A stretch of 64,000 nt of DNA, from NCBI GenBank assembly GCA_951394045.1, contig OX595992.1, positions 620,001-684,000 on the forward strand. The letters run 5' to 3'. Positions within the stretch are counted from its first letter, which is position 1. Each line of letters starts with the position of its first letter. Source of the stretch: Nitzschia sp. DOCU1. Lineage: Eukaryota > Bacillariophyta > Bacillariophyceae > Bacillariales > Bacillariaceae. Of the stretch, positions 9,988-20,726 are shown one piece after another. The notes beneath the pieces are model-generated. The model made no database searches. It saw only the letters and a list, made by a program, of their open reading frames with translations, and had not been told where the DNA came from. The translations under genes and the position numbers were made by a program.

Positions 9988-11409
9988 TTATTGCTGATGT
10001 TGAAACCATATCAGAAGGGTCAGCCCCACAATGGATCGTACCAACTTGTTGTATTCCGGAGTAGGCGGCAGTTCCTTATTTTTGGATTCCAAGCTATACC
10101 ATGTTCCACCGACTGCCACGAGTGCTAGTCCCGCCAATGTCGCTGGATTCAAGCCTTCCCGAAACCACAACATGGCCATGCAAATGGCAAAGACACGCTT
10201 ACCAGCATTTAACAAGGAGTGTGTCAATGCCGAACAAAATCCCAGTGTAATCATGGAAAATACATTGTAGAGTGGATGCCAAAGTAACACTTGGAAATTG
10301 CAGGGAACAAAGTAGGGGTTCACAATCAAGTATAGCACCACAGCAAACGCCCCCGTCCAAATTCCACTAAAAAACGAAAGTTGCGTAAATTGAACGACAC
10401 TCTTGTCGAGTTTGCTCCACTGTCCTTCTTGATGCGTGTGATGATGCTTTCGTTGCAATACATTGCGACTACTCAGCGTCAATCCACTCAAAATAGCAAA
10501 CGTAATCGACAATGGATGTGGCGGTGTGGACTGTAGTTTCAACAAGGACATGGCCGCACCGACCACAAGCATCATGGCACTGACAATTCCCATGCTGCAT
10601 TTTCCTTCTTGAAAGAGCAATTGCGATAATAACAAGGTTTCAAATGGCTCCAATAGTTTGATAACTTGCACCAAGGATGCCTTGCCATACATGAATCCTA
10701 AATTAGTAGCAATCGATCCCAAGGCATGCAATCCACTTAGGGGCAACCAGTGCGTTCCCATGATTTGTTGCCAGGTAATGGAAGAATTCATTCCCAATAA
10801 CATGAGTCGTCCCAGCAAGGCTCCAAACAAAAGTTGCAAGCACGTCACAACTGCCGTCAAGGCTGCGGTCGAGAAGAAGCGAATGTAGGCGGACGATAAT
10901 ATGGACGGATCATGCACTTGACCCGCATAGAATTGCATCGAAATCCCATTGAGTCCGTTCGTCCAATACCAGGCCATAATGTTGGACAATTGAAACAACA
11001 AAATCACCATGGGGGAGTGAAGAATCTTTTGTATGGGGGCCGCTGTTGCTGCTGTCTTGTCCACATCGTCAAGGTCCTCGCTACGTTTTGTTTCCAGTGC
11101 TGGATAGTGATGATAAGTGGGGGTCAAGGGGATGGTCTCGGTAATGCCGTCGTCGGCATCGGCATCGTCGCCTGGTTGTTCGACATCCTCGACTTCCTGT
11201 GTCGTGACAATGGTTTCGGCATGCTTTCGGGCCACCATGGTGGAAGTGCGTGCAAAAAATGTATCTATCTTCTTCGTGGCGACGAGGAAATAGGTTAGGT
11301 TGCCATGTGGTTTATGTGTGCAACGTTGCGACAGAGACGAGAAGAAGAAGTTGCGCAACTTCGGAAGGAAGCAAGCACGAGCCTTTTTTGTGCGGTTGCC
11401 GAGCGTCAT
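9988..11409 (-). CDS. Sugar-phosphate / nucleotide-sugar transporter (TPT-DMT family)
   Basis: This is a 473-residue polytopic protein with about ten hydrophobic segments between residues 135 and 470. It matches the triose-phosphate translocator branch of the drug/metabolite transporter superfamily: MAWYWTNGLNGISMQFY in the first helix, YGKASLVQVIKLLEPFETLL in the middle, GLTLSSRNVLQRK before the fifth repeat unit, and LNAGKRVFAICMAMLWF near the end. It probably exchanges phosphorylated sugars or nucleotide sugars across a Golgi or plastid envelope membrane. The substrate cannot be read from sequence. There are two possible starts: ATG at 11409, giving a basic leader without a clear signal peptide, or ATG at 11238, which sits in a better context (ccaccATGg) and would give 416 residues. 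Confidence 0.88.
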   Translation of the reverse strand: MTLGNRTKKARACFLPKLRNFFFSSLSQRCTHKPHGNLTYFLVATKKIDTFFARTSTMVARKHAETIVTTQEVEDVEQPGDDADADDGITETIPLTPTYHHYPALETKRSEDLDDVDKTAATAAPIQKILHSPMVILLFQLSNIMAWYWTNGLNGISMQFYAGQVHDPSILSSAYIRFFSTAALTAVVTCLQLLFGALLGRLMLLGMNSSITWQQIMGTHWLPLSGLHALGSIATNLGFMYGKASLVQVIKLLEPFETLLLSQLLFQEGKCSMGIVSAMMLVVGAAMSLLKLQSTPPHPLSITFAILSGLTLSSRNVLQRKHHHTHQEGQWSKLDKSVVQFTQLSFFSGIWTGAFAVVLYLIVNPYFVPCNFQVLLWHPLYNVFSMITLGFCSALTHSLLNAGKRVFAICMAMLWFREGLNPATLAGLALVAVGGTWYSLESKNKELPPTPEYNKLVRSIVGLTLLIWFQHQQ

Positions 11410-11903
11410 CGCAAATTTCCCCCTTTTATGAATTTGTGGGAATGAGTGGGGATTTTATCCCCCAAATAATAACAAAGGAAGTAGTCGGAGTGGTCCTTTT
11501 GAAATTTCTTGGCGGGAACAATGGCGAGCCCGGCCGCCTCGTTCTACAAGATCACATCTGCAATTGTCCGCCCCGGCGCGCAACAGTAGTCCGGCTGCAC
11601 GTTTTCGGCACAGCGTGATCCTCGAGCATTTTGCTCCAATCATTTTTTCCCCGAAGGTTCCCTTTCGGGACCTCGTCGCTCTTTCTTTGCATTCTTTGTG
11701 GGGAAGAAGATTTTCTCGACGACGACAAGGCTTCTCGTTGTCTTGCACTCTCATACAAAAAAGGAAAGGATCCAAATCATCACCACACCACAACAGCGTT
11801 TATCATCTGCTATAGCTCAAGCAAGTTGCTTTAATCATCATCATTATCATTGAGTGAAAGAGGGAATATAAATAACAAGGGAAGAAGAAAGTACCGTTTA
11901 ACA
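11410..11903. other. Divergent intergenic region
   Basis: This lies between the transporter and the conserved unknown gene on opposite strands and should hold both promoters. Short overlapping frames are present on both strands, none convincing. Nothing else is seen. Confidence 0.4.
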
Positions 11904-13223
11904 ATGAGGCTCCACACATCCTTCAGCATGTTGATGGCGGTATTGACAATCTCGTCTTGTACCGCCCTCATGGTTCCATCGCGCCAAACGACGACAAGAT
12001 TGCCCTCGTGGCAACTTGGCAGCACTAGTAGCAGCAGTGACGCCAAAACGACAGTTGATGATATCAAAGCCGACATTGCTCGCATGCGACAAGAAGCCCT
12101 GCAGCGTTTAGAATCACTCAATGAACAAATGAGTCAAGCCGAAGTCGCTTGGAAAGATCAAAAAGAAACCGAACAACAAACAACTGCCTTGTTGTCATTA
12201 CTAAATGCTACTGTCGACGCGACCGACAATACTAACAATCTCCCCACAATTCGGCCTGCTCCTCATGCCGAAGATATTTATGCATTTGATGAAGAAGCCG
12301 AAAGTATAGCTCTCCTCAAGGCTCGCATGGAACGTGATACCATGCATTTTGTAGAACCCGATGTTCTGGAGGCTTTTCCAGAACCCGCCAAAATGTCCAA
12401 AGAGTCGCCCGTGTCACCGAAATTACTGGATGAGACGCGATGGAGACTCATGTTAAATGTGGGCCGTGAGACGGGAACGTGGATGCCCAAGACGTGGGGT
12501 GCCTCGGGGGAACGATTGCGAATGCATTTGGAGCTAGAATTTACATCCGATCAATTGTACGAACGAGAAGAATTCTTAAATGGCGTCTCAGGCGCTAAGG
12601 TTCTCAAGGTAGTGCATGCCCAGGGCGAACTCGCACCGAGTATGCAAGAAGGAGGACGGACTGTTCGTTTGGGACCAATGGGGGGATGGAGAGTGGCTCC
12701 ACATGAAGGGCCCTTGGGAACGAGTGTATTGAGATTTTATTTTGATCTGGAAGAAGAAGTCAGACATAAGGGGAGTGACGTGTATTGTCCATTGGGACGT
12801 ATCTATTGTACGTGTGGATACTTTCCCATGGCGGACCGGCATCAACCAGATCATGTGTCGGAACGAGATGCCATTAAAGAGGAAATGCGTCGATTAGAAG
12901 CACAATATGAAGCCCTGGCGGTAGAACAAGAAGTGGATATGGATTTGGTCAGTTGGACCAAATTCCAACGATCCAAACGAATGATGGATCTACGAATGCG
13001 GGCTACCAAACTCAATACAAAAATGCATGAAGCGCAAATCCGAGAGCCGGATAAGTCCCTCTTGAGGTTGTCGCAAGATCAAGAAGTTGGATTGACACGA
13101 GAAGGAGGTGTCTGTTGCAAGGTCCACAAGGGATTAGCTATTGAATATCACATTTTGGGAAAATTCGAAATTGCGTCCATGACGAATCGCGAGCACAAGG
13201 ATTACCGAGATTTGTTGCCATAA
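11904..13223 (+). CDS. Conserved protein of unknown function with N-terminal leader
   Basis: The protein has 439 residues starting at the ATG at 11904. The frame is open from 11850, but the segment after 11904 has the signal-peptide shape (RLHTSFSMLMAVLTISSCTALM). A Ser/Thr-rich transit-like stretch and a short coiled coil (DIKADIARMRQEALQRLESL) follow. The central domain is well ordered: RWRLMLNVGRETGTWMPKTWG, LEFTSDQLYEREEFLNG, GPMGGWRVAPHEGPLGTSVLRF, VYCPLGRIYCTCGYFP. I believe this domain recurs in photosynthetic stramenopiles but I do not know a function. Signal peptide plus Ser/Thr-rich segment fits plastid import, although the cleavage site lacks the usual Phe. The gene is convergent with listerin, with 73 bp between stops. 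Confidence 0.8.
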   Translation: MRLHTSFSMLMAVLTISSCTALMVPSRQTTTRLPSWQLGSTSSSSDAKTTVDDIKADIARMRQEALQRLESLNEQMSQAEVAWKDQKETEQQTTALLSLLNATVDATDNTNNLPTIRPAPHAEDIYAFDEEAESIALLKARMERDTMHFVEPDVLEAFPEPAKMSKESPVSPKLLDETRWRLMLNVGRETGTWMPKTWGASGERLRMHLELEFTSDQLYEREEFLNGVSGAKVLKVVHAQGELAPSMQEGGRTVRLGPMGGWRVAPHEGPLGTSVLRFYFDLEEEVRHKGSDVYCPLGRIYCTCGYFPMADRHQPDHVSERDAIKEEMRRLEAQYEALAVEQEVDMDLVSWTKFQRSKRMMDLRMRATKLNTKMHEAQIREPDKSLLRLSQDQEVGLTREGGVCCKVHKGLAIEYHILGKFEIASMTNREHKDYRDLLP

Positions 13224-13296
13224 TGACTATGATAGGAACGAACGAAAATTAATAATGGCCAACAAACTACCAAGCATCACCGTTTTAAGCATTATG

Positions 13297-16200
13297 TTAG
13301 ACAACTCGAGTGCCGGCCCATGGTTGCTGGCAGAGGACGCAAGCATTCTTGCCACTACTGCGAAACCATTGCGTGAGACAATCAAAGTGGAAGCGATTTT
13401 GGCAAGTCTTGCATTCCATTTCCGGGAGCTTGTGAGTCTTAATATGGACGACGGAATAGCAGACGGGACAAGGCTCGATCCCTTCAAACTCCTTATCGAC
13501 ATTTTCTTTCCAGAGCAAGAGGGCGTCTGTCAACGTCCCTCCTTGATTGTTAAGCATTTGCGTGATTTGCAAGGACCAGAACTTCCAGCGCTTTTCGGGG
13601 ACTCCAAAGGTCTTGGAACAGTCCACTTCGGCTCTTCGAAACGGAAATGATGGAGGTAACTTAATGGCAACGGCCAGCGTAAAGTCGTCTTGAGCGTACA
13701 ATGCAGTCACTTCGCGGCTAATGACGCTGCCCTTGACTGTCATTTCACCAAAGGATGAAGCAGCCTTGATTCGTTGAAGTTCTCGCCGCAAGAGCTCGGG
13801 AGCCACACTGGACTCGACAAAGTCACGCACGGGGTCACGAAAGTAGCTAGGACACGACATTTCCCACCAGTTCTTGGACAAGGTCGGGAATAGCTCCACC
13901 GTTCGGAACATTACTGTCGCCGCCAACTTTGGCAGCTCCATGGGGCTGCCACTAGAAAATTGAGCATCGACTTGTGCCATGGTCTCAAACTTTACCTTGC
14001 GGTCCGTGCCAACATTGGCATACGAAGTTGCAAGATTGAGAATAGATTCCACGGCTCCGCATCTTTTTGTGTACGATGCCAAAGCAGTTCGATTCATCGA
14101 ATCTTTGCCGCCGGCAACTTCCACGACACGCAGAAATGCCAGCCAAGAAGAAAGTCGCCCAAAGGCATCATTTTCATTGACGTGATAGTCTTTGTCGTTC
14201 GCTTCTTGCCATGATTCCACTTCATTCATGAGAGTCTGTGGTACCCATTGACAGACTAATTCGACATCTTCCTCTAGCTCTTCGGCTTCTTCGGGGACAA
14301 GATTTGCAGACCACGTCTTGAGCCGTTTCGCAGTCGCCTTATTCATGGCATTACCGGGGGAACTGTCATGGAGTGGTCTTCCGAGTTTGGCGTAAGCTTC
14401 AAGGAAGCGAAGGGCGAGCCATCGCTTGCTATCCACAAACAATACCTTGCCCAACGAATCTGCGTGCTTGCGGCCCGCCAATCCAGCTAGACGCGACTTC
14501 TTGGTCAAAACTTCCTCAAACACCTCCTTGCAAATCGACAAGCCGAGCCATTGAGCACTTTCTTTGTTTTCCCAACGCGCAGCAAAGGCTCCCACCAGTG
14601 CCACCACTGCATCCTGTTCGGAGCTCGCTTCCTCTTCACCGCGACCATTTTCGATGGCTCGTAAAGCAATGTAGTCGTCTTGGCCAAAGCCCTCCCCGTT
14701 GGAAGCCTCCAGCAGGACCTTATCGACCAAATCATACAACATCCCTTGGGCACTCACTACCTTTTCAGAGTGTTTCAATGCTGGCAGTGAAACGGTCAGC
14801 ACTACAATTGTTGAGCGCATGATATCCAAAGAAGGTGATCTTAACCAAGCAATCTCCTCGTCGTAAAGCAGGCGTAACAGAGAATCGACCGTAGGCTCTG
14901 GATCAAAGCCAAGAAAAGTCGAGTTCCAGGGAGAGACGGGAGTATTGCAACCATATCCCAAAGCCAAAGCCAATGACCAAAGTCCACTAATTGGGAAATC
15001 TTCAGGAGATGAAGTGCCATCAAGTTTCGCAAGAAGCTCTGTTTGTAGGGCGAGAAGTTTTTGAAAGATCGTGTAGTGGGTACTTCCAATGCCCCGCGTC
15101 CCAAAAAGTCCTAACTGAGCAATAAGAATATTTAGAATCTCAAACTCGTATCGTTTCCAAGAATCCCATCCAGTCTGAACGAGATCTTTCATGAGACACT
15201 CAGTCATGTTCTGTCTTCGTTTTGACCCTTGAACGTCCACCTGGTCCACCGAAACCAAACTTATAGTTGCTTCATCCAATGTAGTCGGACTAGAGCGCAA
15301 ACGCTCCCTGACCGTCTGTCGTTCTTGTGCCTTACCGTCGTTCGTTACCTTGATGGTGTAGTAGACTTCGCTGGGAATATCCTTATGAATCTTGACGATT
15401 GTAACTTCTTCGCGTTGGTGCGGCTTTTCGGTGTCGGGAATGTACCATACCGAGTCACCTTCTCGAATTTCGTCGGCTGATAGAATGTCCTTGCCATTAG
15501 TCATCGCTGGTCGTAAGCCGGCAAATCCCAATGATACCAGCTGCGACAACACTGCAACACCACGGCAGGAAACGTCGTCATCACCGACTACCAACAGCGA
15601 CGCCACCATCGGGAGGAATGATATTATCCATCGATTGATGCGCTCGTTAGGAATAGATTCTCCACCCAGTTTGGAAAGCAAGGTGAAAGAGTTGTCACGC
15701 CGTCTTTGAGCCCCGTCGGACTGCAATAGATCCGTTGCGCCGTCCGACAGATGCAAAAGAATACGCATCAAGAGCTGGTCGGGATCGGAAGCGGTCGCCG
15801 AATTGTCGAAGAGACTCCAACGATACTCAAAAGATTTTTCGTCCGTTGTATCGAGCAATTCCATAACATTCATTAGACTGGCGGAAGCAAAGCCCTTTCG
15901 CGTCACGGAATGTTCCCATATTCTAGGTTCTGCTAATCCAAGGAGTTCCAACGACGGCCGGGGAACCTCACCATTCGGTGGCGCATCATCCTGACACAGT
16001 TGGAATAATCGAACAGCCCGTTCGGACCACTGAAGGGAAATTTCTGAATCCACTCTGGCTTCCGACGAAGCTTGTCGTAGCGTAGCTTGTAGTTCAGAAG
16101 ACGCAGCCTTGGCAACCAAAGCTCGAATAGATTCGTTCTTGGTGATCCATGGGAGCACCGTATCTGTCCACAAATCTTCTCCCTGTCGCCACGCCTGGAT

Positions 16201-18579
16201 CAATATCCGCCGCATGTCGGACGATTCGTCAAAGTATCCATCTCGGATCAAAGCCACGAGCGTCTCGAGCACGGCGTTGGGACCACGAGACGTCTGAGGG
16301 TCCGCAGGACAGGCTAAACCCATCCAATGCAAAACGACCGATTTATCCACAAGTACACCGTCCACTTCACCCAGGCCCACGCAATTCTGAAGTAGATCGC
16401 TGGCTTTGCGATGATAGTGCATGTGTAATTCCGTCGCATCGCTCAACTCTTCTTCCGAATCATGATCTTCCGAATGCAACTCAATGATAGCTTCCCTGGC
16501 GACTTGACGACACAAATCTTCCAAAATTGTGGATTTGACTGCCTCCACCCCAGCTGTTTTGCTCAAAATGACCAGGCCTGCCACCAACGCCTCCAAATCG
16601 CACTTGGCAGCAACCAATTCCCGCAACAAGGGATCCCAAGTACCCTCACCTCCACGACTGCGTTGACACTGCCGGTAAAGTTCAAAATCATACTTGGCAA
16701 GATCCATGTCAAATTGATCGGACAGAGAACTCGTATGAATGACCATCCACCGTAACAAATCGTTCATGACAAAGGTCTGCATGCTCGTTGATGTATTGTC
16801 AAAAAGATCATCCATGGAGATTCGTTCCAACAAGACCATCCATAATTGATAGATATCTTGTCCTGGCACCAACGCGGAACTTGCTTGACATTGTTGCAAA
16901 TAAAAATGAAAGATTTGCTTCCAAAGTGCCGGCAAGTGGCTAAGGCTGTTTTCGTCACCTTTTTTTGTTGTCACATGAAATCGCTGTATTAAATGGATCA
17001 ATTGCACCAAGTCCACCGCAGGATCTGTCACAAGCACCTTGTTGATTTCCACATCCCAAAACCATTCATCCAATAGTACCATGGCAGAATTCGGTTTGGT
17101 ATCTCTCGCCGTGTCTAATCGTTGCAAATCATTGGCCAAGATTTGTCCCAAATGATCATAGGCTTTGGGTATGGGTCCCGCAGTCAAAGCAGCACCGCCA
17201 CCACTTCCAATAGACCGCGTCACAAAGACTTGCAAGGCTTGTAAGAAACATTTGGCCAGTACTTCTGCGAGTTCGTGGGATTGCTGGATTAACAAAAATG
17301 TAGCCGTCTCGGCCACTGCGGCCACCACTTCCAATTGATCGGCCGCGCCCACCAAGCCACTCTTGCCTTGCCAAATGCTCGTCAAGATATTGGGTTGTAC
17401 ATCCGGAGGAAGCAATGCCACAATCGGCAAAACAGTAGGGGCCCACTGAGTGGCTCCATGACAGCCCTTACTAAAGAGTTTTGTCAGCGCCTTGTGGAAT
17501 TGCGACAAGAATGTAGTACGATCCGTCGATGGTACCGATGCTACCAGAGCAAGCAAGGTTTCCAACAATATCTTGACATTGGTGGGTTCTTTTTCCGACG
17601 ACAAATTTTGATTGAGGATATTGGCGAGTTTGGTCGTATCTACCAAGGACGTTACTTTTTGACAGCAGGTGGATAGTAACTGGTACGTTTTGCGTCGTAA
17701 TGCTGCCTTGGGACTGTTCAAAGTCTTCCATAAAAATGTCTTGGTATCTTCTGGCAACGGCATTTCCTTGGTTTGTGGTTGCAATAAATGTAGTTGTAAT
17801 CCACTCAGGGCCGTCCCGACGATTCGTACAAATCGTTCATCTAATTCTTCTTCTTGTCGTTCGGATAATTTGCTGCCGCCATCCGCCGACTTTTTCATGA
17901 ACAAATCTTCGTACATGGCCATAGGCTTGCCATACGACAAGATTCGTTTCACATAGTCCCAGACGCCTTGATGAATGAGCCGACGGATTTTGTCCTGGTC
18001 GTCACTATCGGTTTCGTCCCCTAACGATTCAAAGAAGGTGGCCAACAATTGATCGGCCGCTTTGCGAACATCGGCAGCTGGATCCGCTCGTCCACACAAC
18101 ATCATTCCCAGTAATTCCGGTTGTTGATTCCCGTAGGTCCAAAAGGCCTTGGGGACACGTTGATGGGCTGCATGACAACATTCCAATGCGGCGGCCCGGA
18201 CGCGGGGCGTATTCTCATAATGTAATTTGGATTGAAAGAGATACAAAAAATGTGCCAAGGCGTCCACTTGAGCTTTTTTAGGCGTGTCGGCACGCAAAAA
18301 GTAGTCTTTCAAATCCCCTAGAGCCTTGGCGTTGGTGGTGGCATCGCGCTTTTGTCCAATGCGAGGAAAGAGGACCGATAATTCCGCTTCGGATCCCATG
18401 TAGACGGGCGCCAATGCTAACGTCTTGGGAGGAGATTTAGTGGTAGTAGTATTATTCGTGGGTGCTTCATCCACTGCATCCGTAGTAGTAGAAGCCGCGG
18501 GAGCCGCAAAGGCCCCAAACCCGATAAACTCAGTCGCCTCGCCTTTGTTCAGACGTGCTTTGCGCTTTTCTCGGCCCAT
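13297..18579 (-). CDS. LTN1: E3 ubiquitin-protein ligase listerin
   Basis: Listerin ubiquitinates nascent chains on stalled 60S subunits in ribosome-associated quality control. The single exon codes 1760 residues, very close to the size of animal and fungal listerins. The N-terminus contains the conserved segment with EFIGFGAF and later LSVLFPRIGQKRDATTNAKAL. A long stretch of HEAT-like helical repeats follows. A basic region after residue 1000 (SVWYIPDTEKPHQREEVTIV) and the RWD-like segment (FTLAVAIKLPPSFPFRRAEVDC) precede the C-terminal RING. The RING has Cys/His ligands in the order C-C-C-C-H-C-C-C: CPVCYSVV, MECKTCQNRFHFDCLTQWF, CVLCQQPW. The start ATG has no in-frame competitor upstream. 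Confidence 0.95.
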   Translation of the reverse strand: MGREKRKARLNKGEATEFIGFGAFAAPAASTTTDAVDEAPTNNTTTTKSPPKTLALAPVYMGSEAELSVLFPRIGQKRDATTNAKALGDLKDYFLRADTPKKAQVDALAHFLYLFQSKLHYENTPRVRAAALECCHAAHQRVPKAFWTYGNQQPELLGMMLCGRADPAADVRKAADQLLATFFESLGDETDSDDQDKIRRLIHQGVWDYVKRILSYGKPMAMYEDLFMKKSADGGSKLSERQEEELDERFVRIVGTALSGLQLHLLQPQTKEMPLPEDTKTFLWKTLNSPKAALRRKTYQLLSTCCQKVTSLVDTTKLANILNQNLSSEKEPTNVKILLETLLALVASVPSTDRTTFLSQFHKALTKLFSKGCHGATQWAPTVLPIVALLPPDVQPNILTSIWQGKSGLVGAADQLEVVAAVAETATFLLIQQSHELAEVLAKCFLQALQVFVTRSIGSGGGAALTAGPIPKAYDHLGQILANDLQRLDTARDTKPNSAMVLLDEWFWDVEINKVLVTDPAVDLVQLIHLIQRFHVTTKKGDENSLSHLPALWKQIFHFYLQQCQASSALVPGQDIYQLWMVLLERISMDDLFDNTSTSMQTFVMNDLLRWMVIHTSSLSDQFDMDLAKYDFELYRQCQRSRGGEGTWDPLLRELVAAKCDLEALVAGLVILSKTAGVEAVKSTILEDLCRQVAREAIIELHSEDHDSEEELSDATELHMHYHRKASDLLQNCVGLGEVDGVLVDKSVVLHWMGLACPADPQTSRGPNAVLETLVALIRDGYFDESSDMRRILIQAWRQGEDLWTDTVLPWITKNESIRALVAKAASSELQATLRQASSEARVDSEISLQWSERAVRLFQLCQDDAPPNGEVPRPSLELLGLAEPRIWEHSVTRKGFASASLMNVMELLDTTDEKSFEYRWSLFDNSATASDPDQLLMRILLHLSDGATDLLQSDGAQRRRDNSFTLLSKLGGESIPNERINRWIISFLPMVASLLVVGDDDVSCRGVAVLSQLVSLGFAGLRPAMTNGKDILSADEIREGDSVWYIPDTEKPHQREEVTIVKIHKDIPSEVYYTIKVTNDGKAQERQTVRERLRSSPTTLDEATISLVSVDQVDVQGSKRRQNMTECLMKDLVQTGWDSWKRYEFEILNILIAQLGLFGTRGIGSTHYTIFQKLLALQTELLAKLDGTSSPEDFPISGLWSLALALGYGCNTPVSPWNSTFLGFDPEPTVDSLLRLLYDEEIAWLRSPSLDIMRSTIVVLTVSLPALKHSEKVVSAQGMLYDLVDKVLLEASNGEGFGQDDYIALRAIENGRGEEEASSEQDAVVALVGAFAARWENKESAQWLGLSICKEVFEEVLTKKSRLAGLAGRKHADSLGKVLFVDSKRWLALRFLEAYAKLGRPLHDSSPGNAMNKATAKRLKTWSANLVPEEAEELEEDVELVCQWVPQTLMNEVESWQEANDKDYHVNENDAFGRLSSWLAFLRVVEVAGGKDSMNRTALASYTKRCGAVESILNLATSYANVGTDRKVKFETMAQVDAQFSSGSPMELPKLAATVMFRTVELFPTLSKNWWEMSCPSYFRDPVRDFVESSVAPELLRRELQRIKAASSFGEMTVKGSVISREVTALYAQDDFTLAVAIKLPPSFPFRRAEVDCSKTFGVPEKRWKFWSLQITQMLNNQGGTLTDALLLWKENVDKEFEGIEPCPVCYSVVHIKTHKLPEMECKTCQNRFHFDCLTQWFRSSGKNACVLCQQPWAGTRVV

Positions 18580-19180
18580 GGTAACGACAAACGTGACGGG
18601 ATTTCAAGGATGACACCTCCTGCAGAACAAGACTATGTTTCGCAAGAGAGTAGGAAGGATACGAAAGGAAACGACAATCCTTTCTAATGGTGCTGGGGAG
18701 GCAACAATGAAAGTGGGTCTCAGTGTCCCATAATGGGAATTGCATGGTCGTCGAGACACGGACGTGGGCGAAGGAAGCACGACGAAACGTCAGAGGGAGG
18801 AGTGTGGTGCGTGACTGACTTGCAAAGGTCCAATGAGTCAAAGCTCTGCAAGCGACGGATCGGCAGGACAGACGCGCAATGGTCTGTTTAGTCGGCTCAG
18901 TCGACGCTGTCAAAACTGTACAATCAGTAGAATATGTACGTGAGTAAGCATGTTTCGTCAAACTTTCACGCGTGCGTGCGTTTTGGCATCAAAGTTTGCT
19001 GGGACCGATGTCACCAAGGTGGAATCCGCAATGATAAAATGGTATGATAGGTAGGAATGACCCGTGGTTGATTGTAGGTTCTGACACTCCATTGCATTGC
19101 AAGGACAAACTTGTTGGTTGCCCCTTCCACACTCAATTCACCTTTTAGTATTGCTCACTGACTCTTAATTCCCCGTCAAG
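18580..19180. other. Divergent intergenic region (LTN1 / membrane protein)
   Basis: About 600 bases between two divergent start codons, presumably both promoters. A minus-strand open frame overlaps the listerin start in another frame and has low-complexity content. No gene, repeat or RNA is seen. Confidence 0.4.
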
Positions 19181-20185
19181 ATGAGCAAACGCATGTGTGA
19201 TACATTCTTTCCGGCGTGTTTGGATACCATCAATCGAGACTGGATCATGACGTTGGTCTATCACAAGGTTATTTTTCCAGAATCCATTGCCAAAGAGTGT
19301 CCAGAATACGTCTGGAATATTAACAATTCGTGGACTATTCGACAGCCTTGTCTGCTAGTAGCAGCATTCTGGGGCGCTTGGATTGGATATCAGGGATTTG
19401 TTCGATTTCAAAAGGAGAAGCAATTCACGTCGGCGGTCGCTCTATTGGCGTTTGGGATCATGAATGTCAGTGCTGTTTTTCTACATTGTCTTTGGAGAGC
19501 CCCGGTAATAGATTATCCGACAGACTATCCCATCTTTTGGGTTATCGACACGTACATGACTGGCGTTTCGGGAGCGTGCCTCTTTATGGCTGCCTTGGAC
19601 AAGTTACAAAATCGATGGACAAGAACAACAACGACAGATCAAAAAGAACTTTTTTCACCACTACTGAAAGCAGTTTTACGGCGTTTGCCTGTCCCAAAGC
19701 TCTTGGTGGCAGTTCAGCTTGTGGGAATCTTGTGCATACTTTGGTTCATAATGGATCCAGCTCCTCGAGTTGTTGCTGCGTCACATCCACTCGAGCTTTG
19801 GTATCTTGTACCGCCCGTGGCAGCGGGAACCCCGATTTTGCTAGTAGTCTTTGAAGATGTATGGGTCCAGTGCTACGAATCCTATTTTTGGCCTCAGAAT
19901 CCAACGTCTCTTTCCGCTTTGCCACCCTTGTCGTTGGGTCAAGTCATCTTTGCACTCAGCATTCTAGTCGCAGGCGTACTGGGAGTTGCCATGGATCGTG
20001 TATGGTGCCCTCTCGTGGGATACTCTTTGGCACGTGACTTTTTATCGGCGAATACTTTGGTCTTTTTGGGATGCGATCTAGCGTTTTGGGGCTTGGAACG
20101 ATTCTTGTTGCAACGTCAAAGGCATCTTGACGACGCTGCGACTGCGCGGCAGAAATCAAGCATCGGGACAAAGAAGAAAGCTTGA
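19181..20185 (+). CDS. Polytopic membrane protein of unknown function
   Basis: A 334-residue intronless protein with about seven hydrophobic segments, including CLLVAAFWGAWIGYQGF, AVALLAFGIMNVSAVFLHCLW, LVAVQLVGILCILWFIM and VIFALSILVAGVLGVAMDRV. The conserved-looking loops HCLWRAPVIDYPTDYP and YMTGVSGACLFMAALDKL hint at an enzyme or transporter, but I do not recognise the family. The last residues, GTKKKA, fit a KKXX ER-retrieval signal, so ER residence is inferred. There is no signal peptide before the first segment; the N-terminal 50 residues are mostly polar with several cysteines. Confidence 0.75.
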   Translation: MSKRMCDTFFPACLDTINRDWIMTLVYHKVIFPESIAKECPEYVWNINNSWTIRQPCLLVAAFWGAWIGYQGFVRFQKEKQFTSAVALLAFGIMNVSAVFLHCLWRAPVIDYPTDYPIFWVIDTYMTGVSGACLFMAALDKLQNRWTRTTTTDQKELFSPLLKAVLRRLPVPKLLVAVQLVGILCILWFIMDPAPRVVAASHPLELWYLVPPVAAGTPILLVVFEDVWVQCYESYFWPQNPTSLSALPPLSLGQVIFALSILVAGVLGVAMDRVWCPLVGYSLARDFLSANTLVFLGCDLAFWGLERFLLQRQRHLDDAATARQKSSIGTKKKA

Positions 20186-20726
20186 TGGAGACCTGTTATC
20201 TGTCCACAGTTGCACCATCAAGAGAAACTCAAGGTGGGATCTAGAGATCGTGTACAACGGGCTGTGGTTCATACGATCTCTCGACGAGCAGATCTGAGCA
20301 ATAACTCCGACTCCTTTGCTCCCTACTCCGGAGCACAATTTTTTACCAGCATCATGCTAATGATATGACAAGCACCAGTCGCCTGAAGTGGGCACAATCC
20401 TGCAACTTCCCTCCGATACGTCTGCCTGCCAGAATAGAAGCTAAGTGTGGTTGTTTCTGAGGAATTTTTGGCGAGCGATACGATTCAGACGACCATCCAA
20501 GAATTCCTCAGTAGAATTTCAACGTGGAGACCTACGTGGATCCCGGTCGCCACATAAATCCTTCCTCGTCCCCGTTGGCACGAATCCAAACAAGAGCCGT
20601 CCCACAATGATACTATGAAACGTCCAAATTTTTGCAATCCCGTGTATCATACCTCAAATCTACAAATTCTTGGCATTGCGCAGCAAACTTCTTTGCATCA
20701 TCGTGCATCAAAAGCCCCAACCAACG
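20186..20726. other. Intergenic region upstream of lipase 1
   Basis: This holds the 3' UTR of the membrane-protein gene and the promoter of the first lipase. A short inverted motif is visible (gaggaatttttggcgagc and agaattcctcagtagaattt near 20460-20520). No gene is seen. Confidence 0.35.

Noticed and set aside
11455..11793. Minus-strand frame between the transporter and the unknown protein
   Set aside because: Basic, low-order sequence, no motif, lies in the divergent promoter region.
18530..18961. 143-codon minus-strand frame overlapping the listerin start
   Set aside because: Different frame from listerin, overlaps its first codons, no recognisable protein.
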